In this document: positions 1 through 11,329 of the stretch, piece after piece
How the letters are laid out: the number at the start of each line of letters is the position of its first letter
Position numbering within the stretch: position 1 is the stretch's first letter
Origin: Massospora cicadina
Lineage: Eukaryota; Entomophthoromycota; Entomophthoromycetes; Entomophthorales; Entomophthoraceae
DNA: 64,000 nt
NCBI GenBank assembly: GCA_022478985.1
Contig: JAKSZP010018552.1
Coordinates: 95,659-159,658, forward strand
Direction of reading: 5' to 3'
Made by a program: the position numbers and the translations under genes
The notes under the pieces: generated by a model
What the model saw: only the letters and a program-made list of their open reading frames with translations
The model's database searches: none
Told to the model about the DNA's origin: nothing

Positions 1-2
1 AA

Positions 3-468
3 AGCAGGGTTGCAGCTTAAAGCATCCACCAAACCATTATCCTTGCCCTTGGTGAACTCGTAAGAAAAGGAAAATTGGGCAAGGGTCTCATGCCAACGGG
101 TCTGCCATGGGGGTAGGACATGAGGGGCACGGTAGTACAGCAAGGCATGGTGATCTGTACACACATGGAAAGGTTGGGAGGATCCATGCAAGTGGTGATG
201 CCAATAAGTCAGCGCCTCCACCACTGCTAGTAACTCTTTGTCATAAAAGGCGTAATTCAACTCAGGCAAAGACATTTTCCTAGAAAAATATCCCAACGGA
301 TGCTCTATCCCATCTTCACCTACTTGTAACAAGGCATCCGCTATGACGAAGTTGGAAGCATCAGTGGACACAATGAACTCCTTTGAAGGGTCGACATGGT
401 GAAGGACAGTCATGGACAACAGGGTGCACTTCACTTCCTGGAAAGCATCCTCCAAAACAGGGGCCACT
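3..468 (-). pseudogene. RNase H domain of Ty3/gypsy element A
   Basis: Continuous reading on the minus strand gives a retroelement RNase H. The four acidic positions expected of the family are visible: TDAS near 350, KELLAV near 225, TDHHALLYY near 155 and DALS near 20. The segment degrades the RNA strand of the RNA/DNA hybrid during reverse transcription in the virus-like particle. It continues from the RT connection domain after a 1-nt frameshift near 470. The window edge cuts it just after DALS, so the integrase lies outside. The sequence style (YDKELLAVVEAL, F-YEF-KGKDN) is that of fungal chromoviruses rather than of the dUTPase-bearing elements further right. No nonsense codon lies inside this segment. 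Confidence 0.85.
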
Positions 469-1307
469 GAAGCACCTTGGCACCGCTAGCCTTATATAAG
501 GGTGCTTCCACCTCATAAAGACTGGGAGTGAACTTCTTGAGGAACGTACACGTCCCCAAAAAGCTCCTCAATTCCTTGACTGAGGTGGGGGTGGGCCACT
601 CACGAATAGCCTTCTCCTTGTCTGGAGTTATCATGTGTCCTTAGTCAAACATGACGTTGCCCAGAAAAGTGACCTGGGACTCGAAAAACTCACACTTGCT
701 TATCTTCAGTGTAAGAAAAGCTGCCTTTAACCTCTCCACCACTTGCCTAAGGTGTACTGAATGGGACTCATGATCAGGGGAAAACACCAGGATATTAATA
801 TGTAGGAAAACGCGAATAGAACTACCAAGTCCCCCAACACTGCATCAATGCGGCGTTGAAAGATAGCAGGGGCATTCTTAAGCCCAAAGGGCATGACCCA
901 AAACTGGAAAATCCCTTTTCTGGTACAAAATGCGGTTAACCACTCTTGTCCCTTTTTAATACAAATCTGATTGAACGCATTGAGAAAATCCAGCTTAGAG
1001 AAAACCTTAGCCTTATCCACATAGCGAGCAATCTGAGAGTCTAAAGGGATGGGATGTAGATCTGGTACAGTGACATTGTTGAGGTTCTCATAGTCTACGC
1101 ATGGGCGTAGAGTACCATCAGCCTTCTCAACAAAGAGAAGTGTGGAGCATACAGGGGAGGTACATCGAAAAATCGCGCTTTTGGCTAACTGCTCCTTCAC
1201 CCACACATCTAACGCCTCTTCCTCCCGTACAGTTAATGGATAAATGGGGGAAGATATATGCACCATATCCACAGTGAGATTGAAGTCATAATTGAACCAG
1301 AGTGCTC
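469..1307 (-). pseudogene. Reverse transcriptase of element A, catalytically dead
   Basis: Minus-strand RT of a chromovirus-like element. It is open from about 1307 to 825 and contains the linker-to-fingers motif SSPIYPLTVREEEAL, LRPCVDYENLNN, FSKLDFLNAFNQI and VMPFGLKNAPAIFQ. A frameshift near 825 is followed by the palm. The expected YxDD box there reads as a run with the acidic pair replaced (FLHINILVFS), so polymerase activity cannot survive. A TAA stop lies near 642, then ITPDKEKAIREWPTP and LRSFLGTCTFLKKF mark the connection domain. A frameshift near 1305 separates it from the protease-RT linker. Confidence 0.88.
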
Positions 1308-1439
1308 AGGGAGTGCATTAGCGGATGCTGATTCAAAAGAGAATTCCAAACCCTCCAAACAAGAAGGTATAGGAACTTCCACTGAGGGCTTCAGCAAAGG
1401 GGCAAGGCTAAAAGGGTGAATATGGGGCCAGTGGGGCAA

Positions 1440-2170
1440 TTCGACCTGGGCGTTATCTTCCTACAAAGGAACAACTAATGTGCGACCATTCTTTAATGTA
1501 AGGGATAGGGTATTCTCTTTCAGGTTGGTTCTAACGTCAAACTTCCGCCACCACTCCACACCCAAAATGATAGGGTACAGGATGTTTTTGACAGCTTTGA
1601 AGTGATCAGACAAGTGGTACTTGCCAACCTGATAGTCCACTGTCCCAATGATCCTCAGAGTGGGAATACCTTAAGACGCCCCTCCCTTAATCATACCACC
1701 TGGCAAGTAACTCAGTCCAAGGTAGTCAGTTAGGATCTGGTCAATAAAGTCTTCAAAGGCGCCAGTATCAACCAAAATAGTGGTGCTGAGTTTCTCTAAA
1801 GGGAAAAAAGGATAACAGTCAGTAGAAAATACCCATAATGGTCTTTATTTATGACAGACAATGACAACACTTCACCAGAAAATTCTTCCTCTGGCTCAAG
1901 CAAGCCATCATGGTGTGTTTTAGAATTATATAAAGGGGAGGGATAGTTGGCCACTCTTAATACTGAGGCCACATACCCCACCATGCCTTCTGCAGGTGCA
2001 TATACTTTATCATATTTTAAATGAAGTTCTTTCTCCACTTTCTGAGTGCCACGGATCATGGTAGGGGTCAAACGAGGGTTCTCAGGGGTAATTTGATATA
2101 CTGGAATAGGGTTCTCATCCAGGCCATAAAAACTAATAAACGGCTCAGAGGTATAATAAGGTTTTTGTCA
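1440..2170 (-). pseudogene. Gag C-terminus and aspartic protease of element A
   Basis: The protease reads on minus from about 1805 to 1440. The catalytic motif LVDTGAFEDFID is intact near 1765, and the later hydrophobic-Gly motif YPIILGVEWW is present near 1580. One TAA interrupts the middle (after KGGAS) and one TAG follows the domain. Upstream, an open segment (2170-1796) reads PIPVYQITPENPRLTPTMIRG and joins the protease after a 1-nt change in a run of six T. This would be the Gag-Pol junction region. No zinc knuckle is visible. Element M at 39125 aligns with it, including the ENP-L and YGYF positions. Confidence 0.8.
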
Positions 2171-2594
2171 TAAAACGCATTTTAGATGTGAATGACCCTA
2201 TTCCCCTAACCGCAATGGAATGCCCAAAATTATCCAAAGCCAACACCCCCAGGCCCATCTGCACTGATTCCAGAAGCATCATCTGGACGCGCTATTGAAG
2301 CAAAACTCATTTATTAAAATTGAAGTTGGTAATTTCAGTGGAAAGTTGGGGAATCATGACTTCTGGACCTCAAAGCATCCATATTCACCGGGTACAAGCA
2401 AAAAAGGTTGGGTACTTTCCAGTTGGAGGCAACCATAATAACGCTGAGTTGCTCCAACCTTCAGGAAAAAGAGGAAACAGTGGTGCGGCTGACCACAGCT
2501 GAGGCCCACAGCTGGCGCCCACCATTTACACTTTGGAAAAGTCCCACATGGAAAAAGTTCATGCAAATAATTTTAAGAGGTTGGTCAACTAATG
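2171..2594. other. Junction between element A and the LTR-like repeat
   Basis: I see no conserved coding signal here. The open frames on both strands do not match between copies. Left of about 2310 it is probably decayed Gag of element A. The right part abuts the TGTAAGGAGAG end of the next repeat. Confidence 0.4.
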
Positions 2595-2934
2595 TAAGGA
2601 GAGTGTCTATAACTCTCCTGTTCCCAGCGTGGTAGTGCTTGGTGCACAGGTCCAACGCCAGGGAACTAGTTGTTAGTACAAAAAGTACTAGAGCCCAGCA
2701 GAGGGTGCTGGGGCAATAATACCTTAAGTAGAAAAGTGTGATCATAATATAGAATAACCAACTAAATTTGACACGGTGCACAAGGGAAGACGGGGTAAGC
2801 GTCCCAGGTTGGAGGGAACCTGGGCAACCCAACGATGCACAAGGAGATAAACTAATCATATTCACAATAGAATGGTTAACATAGCGTGAGACCTCCTCAA
2901 AGGGGTCTGCGCACAGGATCGTCTGAAATAACAT
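2595..2934 (-). other. Second open frame in the LTR-like repeat, copy 1
   Basis: From ATG 2934 the minus strand stays open to the repeat edge and beyond. The matching frame in copy 2 (ATG at 18484) is also open, with no insertion or deletion over about 113 codons. It predicts a hydrophobic stretch (WLFYIMITLFYLRYY) and a Cys/His-containing tail (HAGNRRVIDTLLT). It lies downstream of AATAAA, so it may simply be R/U5 sequence that is open by chance. Confidence 0.3.
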
Positions 2935-3010
2935 AATCAAAAAATGGGAAAATGGGAAAAGTTTATTTGGAAAGTTGACCAACAAGGAATGTTGGTCACA
3001 GAAAACAGAT

Positions 3011-3426
3011 TTAAACTTTGTTGGGGTAATTTGGGGTTTGCTGAAGCTGGCCCAAGCACCAATTTACCAATAGGCAAACACTACCATCCAAATTGGTAGA
3101 ATACACCAAAACTGACTTCATTTGAGTAATCAATTGAAGTTGGATCTGACCCATACACATAGTTTCATAAATGGAACAGGCTTTGAACCCCCGTTCCTCA
3201 ATCAACAAAATAGTACCATTGTTATTAACAAATATACCATTTGTTTTAACGCCTGGGCTGACAGAATGGGCTGGGCGTTCTGCACTTCACTAATACCAAC
3301 CTGGGCATACTTGGCTTTTACCCAGCGTTGGTCTAGTGTGTGCCTGAGGTCAGGGAGGGCCTGAAGCTTCACCTTCTGGGCCTCCTGTCGCCCAGCCTTA
3401 TCCTTAGGGTTGGTCCCCACTATCAT
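3011..3426 (-). pseudogene. LTR-internal ORF, unknown protein, copy 1
   Basis: Starts at ATG 3426 (MIVGTNPKDKAGRQEAQK) and would encode about 138 residues. I do not recognise a family. Shared blocks with copy 2 (18571-18981) include KVKLQALPD, DQRWV-AKYA-VG-SEV, LIEERGFK, SVLVYSTN-DGSVCLLVN and CLG-LQQTP. This copy has lost one nucleotide near 3215, which breaks the frame, but lacks the TAG found in copy 2. The start of the frame falls almost at the LTR edge and an AATAAA follows about 45 nt after the stop, as expected for a short transcript unit inside U3. In this copy the frame stays open upstream past the LTR edge to about 3504. Function is unknown. Confidence 0.6.
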
Positions 3427-3443
3427 GTCATTTAACCATGACA

Positions 3444-6400
3444 GACCAACTAAGTAAATGTCTACAATAGGATGATTACTCCTGAAAGTAATTAGTTTTT
3501 CCACATACTACCATAATTTGGGTTACTTAACCCTGAACTATAGTTAAAATGATGCAAAAACTCAATAGTGTGTCTTGATTACAAGAGAAGTTGGTTTTTG
3601 ATGTGTCAAGGCTGCTTAGTTCAGTATCTTGCTCTTGGTGACAAGGTTTCATAGTACAGTATATCTTATAATTAAATTAAAAATTGATAAATTGGATCTT
3701 TAGGAATTTAAAGAATAGCTTAAGAAGTCAGAATTAAGGTCAACAGAAACCTCTATACTTTACAAAATCTAAAGCAGAATAATTTCATATATCTGTTTAA
3801 GTCTAATTAAAGTCTTTATGAATGTTTAAGATTATAAAAAAATTAACTTTTTCTCAACATTACCATTTTTAAAAACCTATTTATAGGCCAAATCCAGTTT
3901 CAGTCAAATCTGAAATTGTTCAAGTACAAGGAATCTCACACATTTTGCAACATCCATTTATACTTTGATAATTTCATGCTTCTAATGAAATTTCCACATA
4001 ATCCAAAATTTTAGACAAATTGGAAACCCTATGTATAATCTGATTCTTTTATTAATCTAGAGCCCTATTTATAGGCCAGTGCTTACAAAACTTTAACCAA
4101 AGCTTTTTTCTAAAAAAATCAGCCTTACCAATTGAATTTATTAAACTGAAAAAGGGTTAAATTAGTTTGCCTCAGATCTGGACAATCTACCAAGGTTATA
4201 AAAGGACTCACAATTTTATATTAATGAAATTCTAATCTTATATGGCAGCATGAATTAGTATTATCTCTAACTAGGACAACATGATGATCAGATGTACCCC
4301 TAGATCATTACATTGGGTTCCAACTCTACTATTTAAAAATTTATTGTAAATTTATAATTGTCTTCCTTTTAATTTGGTATATATCACTTATGCATACCCT
4401 GAAAGTCTCAAATCTGATAGCTTATGAGAGTTGAGAGCAGAAATTTAAATGTGTACCTTCACAAATAGAGTAAGACCAATTTACCAGAAGGCTAAATGTT
4501 TATTAAGGGAAACAAAAGAAGAATTTTATATGATTTTTAAAATGATATATAAATATATAAATAAAGCTTATAGATTTAAAATATACTAAGCTAATGGACC
4601 ATCTAGTACTAAAAATATACTAAGCTAATTTATGGATATACTTATAAATTATATTAGCATAGATTAGAAGCCAGTATTAAACAAGCTGGATGATAAACTA
4701 TTTGATGCAGGTTGACCTTAACAAATATACTACTCCAAAATAAAGGGATTAAAGGGTAAAAAAGAAATTTATACCAAAAAACCTCCATGCACAACGTTCT
4801 GATAGTCAAGAAACTCCACGGACCACATTTTTGTTTTCTATATATTTTCAAGGAATCATGCGCAACTTCAAAAAGTTATTTTTATCTTTTACCTAAGTTC
4901 ATTCATCAGAATTAAACCAGGGAAGCAATGGCACAGGGCTCACACTCTACTATTTGAGGCACTCTTTCCTTAAATAAGAATAGGTATCCAATGTTTATTA
5001 AAAACTCATATTAAACAATTTATAGCAGGGTAAAATATTATGAATTGAAAAAAATGTCAAAAATTTATATCACACTCAAATACATGACATTATAATGATT
5101 ATTTTGTATAATTTAGATGCTAACATGATTTTATCCCAGATACCTTCATTTATCAAAATTTTGCACTATAACATATATCAGATTTAATACCTTCATATAT
5201 GCATACCAGGTTCCTCTATTGTTATATTCTAGAAATATAATTCCACCATCCCTCAAGGGTGTATATACATTATACGCCAATTTATGGGAGATTTTACTTA
5301 AGTGAAATCATCTTTTCTGTGCATGCAAGTACAAAATTACCCTTGGTCCAAATGCAACCTTTAATATAACATTTATCCAATTTAACCAAATATAATCATA
5401 GAAACTTGTATAATGCCACTATACCCTATCAAAACATCTCATAATGAGCAATATAGTGTATTAATGATATTGAACAACAATATTAAGTGATTAATTTATA
5501 TACAGGTCCTCTAGAGTATATAAAAGTTGCCATTTTAAGTATTTAGTATATGATTAGCCATTATTAGAATTTATACTTTTTGGATGTTCACAGAAGGTGG
5601 GAAGGCTGATAAATACTTCAGTAAATAAGAGTTTTTCACAATAAAAGGATCCTTCAACTATCAGATAGAATATAAGTAAGGTTTCAGAAGCAGTAATTAA
5701 GCTTTATCAGTTTTTAAAGAGTATAAACTGAACTTATATAAGATAGATAATAAAATATAAAAGAATTGATTTAAGACAAATAATATAAATTATTTTATAA
5801 AATTTACTAGCAAAATAGACAGTGACTAAGTTAGTTTTTATTGCTACAACTGAACTCATACCAACTATTAAAATTGTGAGGAAAGATTTTAGTTATTTGA
5901 ACTTTGGGTAAAATATATAGGCTATGTTATATACATAATTTATTATGTACTAGAATTTTGAAAGAACTTAATATAAAAACTTATCCTGGAAAAAACAACA
6001 TTATAGTGCTTTCTAGATTTTTATATAAAACATCTCTAATTATCTTTTTATAAGTATAAAAGGTTCTGATCTGTTATGATTTATTCCTATATGCTCTCAA
6101 TAAGGTTGAAAACTTCATCAAAATTATATCAACTCAGAATCTAAACAATATACGCAAATAATAACACAAGTGCCTTAAACTTGATGTATTGTCACTTTTA
6201 TATTTATGGTTCTGCCCTAGTTACACTCAGATACTAAAACATAAGAAATTTTGAGACTCTGACAATTACCCATTTCAAAAGCAATGTCTATCTCATCTTT
6301 TTTAAAGCTTTCCTTGACAAAAATATATCCCAAAAGGTTTATAAAATGGATAAACTCTTTATTTGTCATGATCAATGCATAATTTTAGATGTTATTTTAT

Positions 6401-8031
6401 TAAAAAAGATGAGATTTACAAATACAGAATTAGAAATTGAGTTATTTTATCTGATCCTACATACACGTAGAACAACACTGGATAAGGGCTAAGCATGTTC
6501 AGGTTGTGATGAAGGAATCAAAAAATGATTCTTTAAATATGGTAATAACAGCTATAAAAGCAACAAGATATATATTGAAAAAATGGGTTGTTTATTTTAA
6601 TGTCCATACAGAAACTGTTTACCTTAACAAATTTCCTACCACCAGGTTTGGTCTATATGCCTTCAATATCAGGTTTGAGTTTTGTCCTATGAAAAGTATA
6701 GTAAGACCATGGAAGGTAATCTGATCCCATTGGTTAATATAGCTTAGTAACAAGACCAAGGATTGAGACTTAACCCCAAAATTCTATTAAGCATGGGTTT
6801 TCCAGACCAGATTCTTTGTTAGTCAACTTTTTTTATTATTACTAGAATACTGCTGATCTGAGTTGGTTTATAAGTTTTTGGACAGGCCTGTCTGAAGACC
6901 TCCTCAAGGAAGCCTCTAACCATTTAGTTAAGTTATCCTTTATTGAGTAAATGAATATTTGAACCCCAATTCCATTGATTATAGAACTCTCATGTTCAAG
7001 CACCACAGAGTCTAGACCACAATGACCACCAACTGTTGATGAACTCCCCTTTGGAGTCTAGATATGCGGTCATCCTCTTCTGTAAATTGGTGGCTTTTTC
7101 TCTATTGTTAGTACTATGTCTATTGCACCAAAGTGCGTGAACCGCTTGATGTAATTTCTCTCTATTACTTTAATACTAAATTTTTTGTATATATATTTGT
7201 ATCCTGCATCATCTCACAGAAAATTGAGAAGTTACAGACACTCTTGAATTTTATTGAACAACATTTTTATCATGTATAGATAAAAGGTTTATTTATAACT
7301 CTCCTTGGGTGTGAACTGGGTATGTCATACTTCTGTAACTGTCACCATGCTCTTAACTACCTTATTATAATTTATTTTACTTAGCTTTTATCTCTGTGGC
7401 TCCAGCCCCAGTCAAAAGGAGTGTCCCTTCCCTCCCCAAGTGTTGTTGGCTGCTTTAGACCCTATGTGACCATTCTATAAACATACCAAAACCAGACCCA
7501 GAAATATTTTCTGAAAACCAGATGGCATTAGCTTCTATTAATTCAGAAACTTCATATCCCACTATTTTAAAGAGCCATTGTCTGCCTCTTTGTGGCATTG
7601 ACTTATAAATTGGATTTCACCAAGCGCAGCAACTGGGTACTAATAGGTCATAGATTACATCAGAAGTTTTTGTAATCTTAGATTATGAATGACTTCTGAA
7701 AGTATGCCAAAAAAACCTGGTCCCCTTCAAATGTTTTAAAAATTCTTTTTGTTGCATCAGTTGGAACACCTATTGGCTCTTTATCTATATAAATTTCAAG
7801 GCTAGGCCCAGTCCCTACCACTTACTGAAATCATTAAAGCGTCATTTTCCATTTGACCCTCAATTTACCCATAATGAACGCTCATGTATAGTTTGCTCCG
7901 CTTGCTAACTTTGATCACATGGTTAAAGCCCTTTTTTGTAATTTACCGCCCTACCCAATTTTAGGACTTCAAGATAACTGCAATGGTTTCACCTGAGGGG
8001 ACCCATATTAATAACAATACAAAAACTACAC
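3444..8031. other. AT-rich stretch without recognisable genes
   Basis: About 4.6 kb of very AT-rich sequence in which I find no retroelement protein motif, LTR pair, tRNA or rRNA on either strand. The longest ATG frame (6506-6724, 72 codons) has no recognisable motif. The only structured feature is the micro-retroposition at 4578-4629. It is the target sequence of element H, whose TACAC duplication begins at 8027. It could be host intergenic DNA or a very old, unreadable element. Confidence 0.6.
4578..4629 (+). repeat. Micro-retroposition scar 1 (15-nt insert, 18-bp TSD)
   Basis: An 18-bp direct repeat (aaaatatactaagctaat) at 4578-4595 and 4612-4629 brackets the 15-nt insert ggaccatctagtact plus A residues. 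The same 3' end with an A tail recurs at 21252-21297 and, inverted, at 35369-35384. Long target duplications and an A tail are the hallmarks of target-primed insertion by LINE machinery with extreme 5' truncation. Confidence 0.8.
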
Positions 8032-8594
8032 TATTGGAATTTTGTGAGAAATTATGATAAGCAGGTGCTATAAGGGGCTATGAAATTATTAGTTCTGTGG
8101 ATCTAGAGAAGATCAACACAATTGCAATGAAGTTATTAGTTCTGTTGCTATAGTTGATTTCAATTGGAAATACAAAATCCTAAATGAAAAGAGACCAAAA
8201 TTAGGATACACGAGACAAAAAAGTGGTACTTTATTAGTTAGAATGAGGGATATTTATAGGGGTATATTTAGTAGTCATGCATGAGAAATTTTGGGATGCA
8301 TCTGAGGTAAGATATTTCCTATTGGATGACTGATATTACTGATTATTGATACCATACTTGTGATGGACAGATATGATAAGATTCTTATTTGATGAGACCA
8401 ATTTTCTTATATGATTTTCTGCCTCATCAGATAGCTTAGCATCATCCTTCAGAGAAGGTTGATAACTTTGAAGGGTTGATCATCAGTCTATCTTAGAATT
8501 GTTTATCTCTGACATAGATTTTACAATCTCATTAGACTGAGATATCAAATCTTGATCTTGAGTAACTTCGGTCATCATAGTCAAATCCCCAACA
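8032..8594 (-). repeat. 3' LTR of element H
   Basis: 563 bp, minus orientation, beginning TGTTGGGGATTTGAC and ending ATTCCAATA. It contains a TATAAATA box (plus strand near 8250) and an AATAAA signal near 8233. It is preceded on minus by the purine-rich CTTGAGGGGTCAT, a likely polypurine tract at 8595-8607. Confidence 0.9.
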
Positions 8595-8607
8595 ATGACC
8601 CCTCAAG

Positions 8608-9839
8608 AACTTGCCTAGGGGGCACATATTTATGAAGCAATCTACTATGCACTCTATTGATAACAGTATCAGTACAACAGCTGCAATGGAGTAATCAATA
8701 CCCCAACAATAAATAATATGATAAGGACCAGCCCATAAGGTGTCAAGTTTGTGAATTCTTCCTCCCAGCATATGGTAATAAAAGAGTACAAGATCCCCAA
8801 TTTGATATTCTGGTAGCGTAAGTCTACTAGCGTTGGTTCTTGTTTCCTCCTTTAAGGTGGTAGCAGCAAGGGAACTTGAAGCTAAAGCTTGTACTTGAAT
8901 GATCTCATCAGCTAGTCTCCTCATAGCTTAATCAGTAGTTTGCGGGGTAGCTTCTGCAAGTATAGGTTGTACTTTAGGGGAGGATAGGATCCCGACCATA
9001 TAAAGCTTTGAAAGGAGAAATTCCAATTATACAATGGTAGCTAACTCTATAGGCTAACATCGCACTAGGCAAATAGAGATTACATCTACTAGGGTCATTG
9101 GAAGCCATCTTTTGAAGAATGGCTACAAGGGTAATATTTGCTCATTTGAATGCACCATTAGTAGAAGGATTATATGGGGACGTAAATGACTGATAGGTAC
9201 CCATTAATTTAGTAAGCTTGGATATTACCTGAGAAATGAAGTTGATCCCATTATCCAATTATAGGACTTTTGGGCTACCATGCCTGGTGAAAACTTGCTT
9301 AAAAAGAAAGGATGATGTAGCCTTAGCAGTGACCATGGTGACTGATATAGCTTCAATCCATTTAGTAAAATGGTCGATAGATAACAGAATATATTGATGT
9401 TCACAAGTAGCAGTAGGGAGAGGACCCATTACATCAATACTCATAGTAGAGAAAGGTTCAGAAGGTCCCACAATTTTGTGTTGGAACATTAGATTTCCAC
9501 CATGTTGTTGTTGGAATATAAGACAAGACTCCAACACATCGTGTACAGATTCCAGCATGTTATCCCAGCAACAATGAATTTTCAACTACTGTAGGGTATT
9601 AGCAACATATCCATGCCCTACAGTTTGGTGGGCCTCTATAATAGTATCAGTCCTCACAGAGAGCCAAATAAAAGGCAACCATCTAGATCCCAACTTCTTG
9701 TATAATGAATCTTCTTTAACTTAAGTATCTTTGGTAAAGGATTGTAGTTTCGCTATAACATCCTTAGATTCCCGGTACCAGAGCTCAGGTCTACCAATCA
9801 AATTATAGATGCGATCCTTCTCAGCAGAAAATAACGTTA
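8608..9839 (-). pseudogene. Integrase of element H
   Basis: The N-terminal zinc region reads IIEAHQTVGHGY and CLIFQQ, so the second Cys is lost. The core has SIDVMGPLPTAT (first Asp), LDNGINF (second Asp) and then STNGAFK where relatives have NGAVER, so the catalytic Glu is Lys and a TGA follows. The C-terminal region holds LPEYQIGDLVLFYYH and TLWAGPYHIIY, the family's SH3-like GPY motif. There is no chromodomain. Confidence 0.86.
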
Positions 9840-10389
9840 GGATAGGCAATCAAGAAAGTCCATCAGCATTTTGGTGAATAGCTCCAGCGCGATGTTGAAT
9901 TGTAAAGTCATAATTCTGGAGCTTTAAAGCCCATCTAGCTAAGCGCCCATCAAGATCCTTCATTTGTTGCAACCACTTCATGGAAGCATTATCTGTGACT
10001 ATAGTGAAATGCTTGCCACAGAGGTAAGGGCGGAAATGCTTGATGGCGGACAAAACTGCAAGGTATTCTCTCTCAGTAATGCTATAATTGCGTTAAGCCT
10101 TAGAAAGGGTTTTACTATAATACACAATTGGATGAACAACCAGGTTGGTATCATGATGAGCCAGGATGGCCCCAATAGCAATATCACTGGCATCAGTAAA
10201 TAAGATAAAAGGTTCAGAAAAGTCAGGATGGGCTAAGATTGGTGCACTCACTAAGGATTGGTGCAACAGATCGAAAGCTTGCTGCTGCAAGTCTTCCCAT
10301 ATAAAAGGGACTTCCTTGTGAAAAAGGTAAACTAAAGGCTCCGCAATCTCCACAAAATGAGGGATGAATTGTCAGTAATATCCAACCAT
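9840..10389 (-). pseudogene. RNase H domain of element H
   Basis: Reads FILFTDASDIAIGAILAHHD, then SITEREYLAV, FTIVTDNASMKWLQQM and HQNADGLS, so all four acidic positions are kept. A TAA stop after SKA and a TGA where relatives have Arg in the YYRQFI segment are the main lesions. It follows RT directly, as expected for Ty3/gypsy. Confidence 0.87.
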
Positions 10390-11329
10390 CCCTAAAAACA
10401 CTTAAATATCGCACAAGCTTTTAGGAACAGGCATGTCCAAAATAGCTTGTATCTTATTAGATAAGGGTAAAATCCCCTCGCAATTAGCTTTATGACCTAA
10501 GAATTCCATCTCAGTCTTAAAAAAGGCACACTTGGATGGTTTTAGCTTAAGCGAAGCGTGATGCATCCAACCAAAAACTTCCTTTAAATGAGACAAATGC
10601 TCGTTAAAAGTGCGAGAAAACACAGTAATATTGTCTAAATATACCAAAACACAAGGAAGTTTCAAATCCCCAAACAAGCCATCCATGGCTCATTGGAAAG
10701 TAGCAGGGGCATTAAAAATCCCCTGTGGCATATGAGTTGACTAAAATAACCCCTCACTAGAGATTAAAGCACATTTTTGACAATCTTCTGGAGCCAGGTC
10801 AATTTTCTAATAACCACTTGCAAGTTCCATAGCTGAGAAGAATTGTGACTCAGACAATAGTCTCAATGAATCATCAATGCGAGGTTGAGGATAAGAATCC
10901 TAATGGTAACATCATTGATCTGACAATAGTCCATAACCACTCTATGGCCCCCATCTTTTTTTTATGAATAGTAAAGGAGAAGCCCATGAACTCTTATAAG
11001 GCGTTAACAGCCCCGCATCAAGGAGTTGTTTCAATTCCACAGAGACCTGAGCCTCCTTGACTTTAGATTTGTGATATGCTCAAGCTCTAATAGGGGGAGT
11101 ATCACCAGTTTTCACCTGATGCTGCACATATTTCATTAGTCCAAAATCTCCAGAACTTTGGGCAAATATATCCGCATATTCTTCAATCAGAGCCTCAGCT
11201 TCATGCTGTTGTTCTAGAGTGATTATATCCCCAAATTTGACATCAATTCTAGCAACGATAGGGGGATCTTCTAGCCCAAATTCACATAAATCTCTGTATC
11301 CTGACACGGATAAGATTTTACTCACAGGA
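10390..11329 (-). pseudogene. Reverse transcriptase of element H
   Basis: Starts in the open segment with GDTPPIRA and continues KSKVKEAQVSVELKQLLDAGLL, SSWASPLLFIKKK, VVMDYCQIND, FFSAMELASGY, FNAPATFQ and VYLDNITVFSRTF. The second Asp of the YxDD box is Asn, so the enzyme is dead in this copy. Stops fall at AY, GY(TAG)KI, LF(TAG)ST and FQ(TGA)AM, and one frameshift occurs near 10940. The C-terminal part reads EFLGHK, ILPLSNKIQAIL and PKSLCDI followed by TAA where relatives have Gln. Confidence 0.85.

Larger units (their letters stand above)
2595..3443 (-). repeat. Solo LTR-like repeat with internal ORF, copy 1
   Basis: An 849-bp unit homologous over its whole length to 18143-18998. In minus orientation it begins TGTCATGGTTAAATGACA, a 6-bp inverted repeat, and ends CTCTCCTTACA, so it has the TG...CA ends of an LTR. 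It holds an ATG frame beginning 18 nt from its start (see 3011-3426), then an AATAAA signal near 2967. Two perfect hairpins are also present in both copies: CCCAGGTT/AACCTGGG near 2805 and GGAGAGT/ACTCTCC near 2602. No clean 5-bp target duplication flanks this copy (ACTAA left, GACCA right). No primer site or polypurine tract adjoins it. Confidence 0.7.

Noticed and set aside
2461..2985. 174-codon frame starting before the AATAAA
   Set aside because: The nominal start is TTG, not ATG, and the frame crosses the repeat boundary. Only the part shared by both copies (2595-2934) is kept as a weak feature.
2581..3455. Ten-base target duplication GGTCAACTAA/GACCAACTAA around copy 1 of the ORF-LTR
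   Set aside because: Two mismatches and a length unlike the 5-bp duplication seen at copy 2. I could not decide whether it is real.
6506..6724. 72-codon ATG frame in the AT-rich stretch
   Set aside because: No recognisable domain, no neighbours and no second copy. Length is compatible with chance.
8532..8924. Membrane protein suggested by the hydrophobic stretch IAAVVLILLSIECIVDCFI
   Set aside because: It follows DLVLFYYH and GPYHI in frame and is the frame-drifted integrase C-terminus of H, partly running into the LTR.
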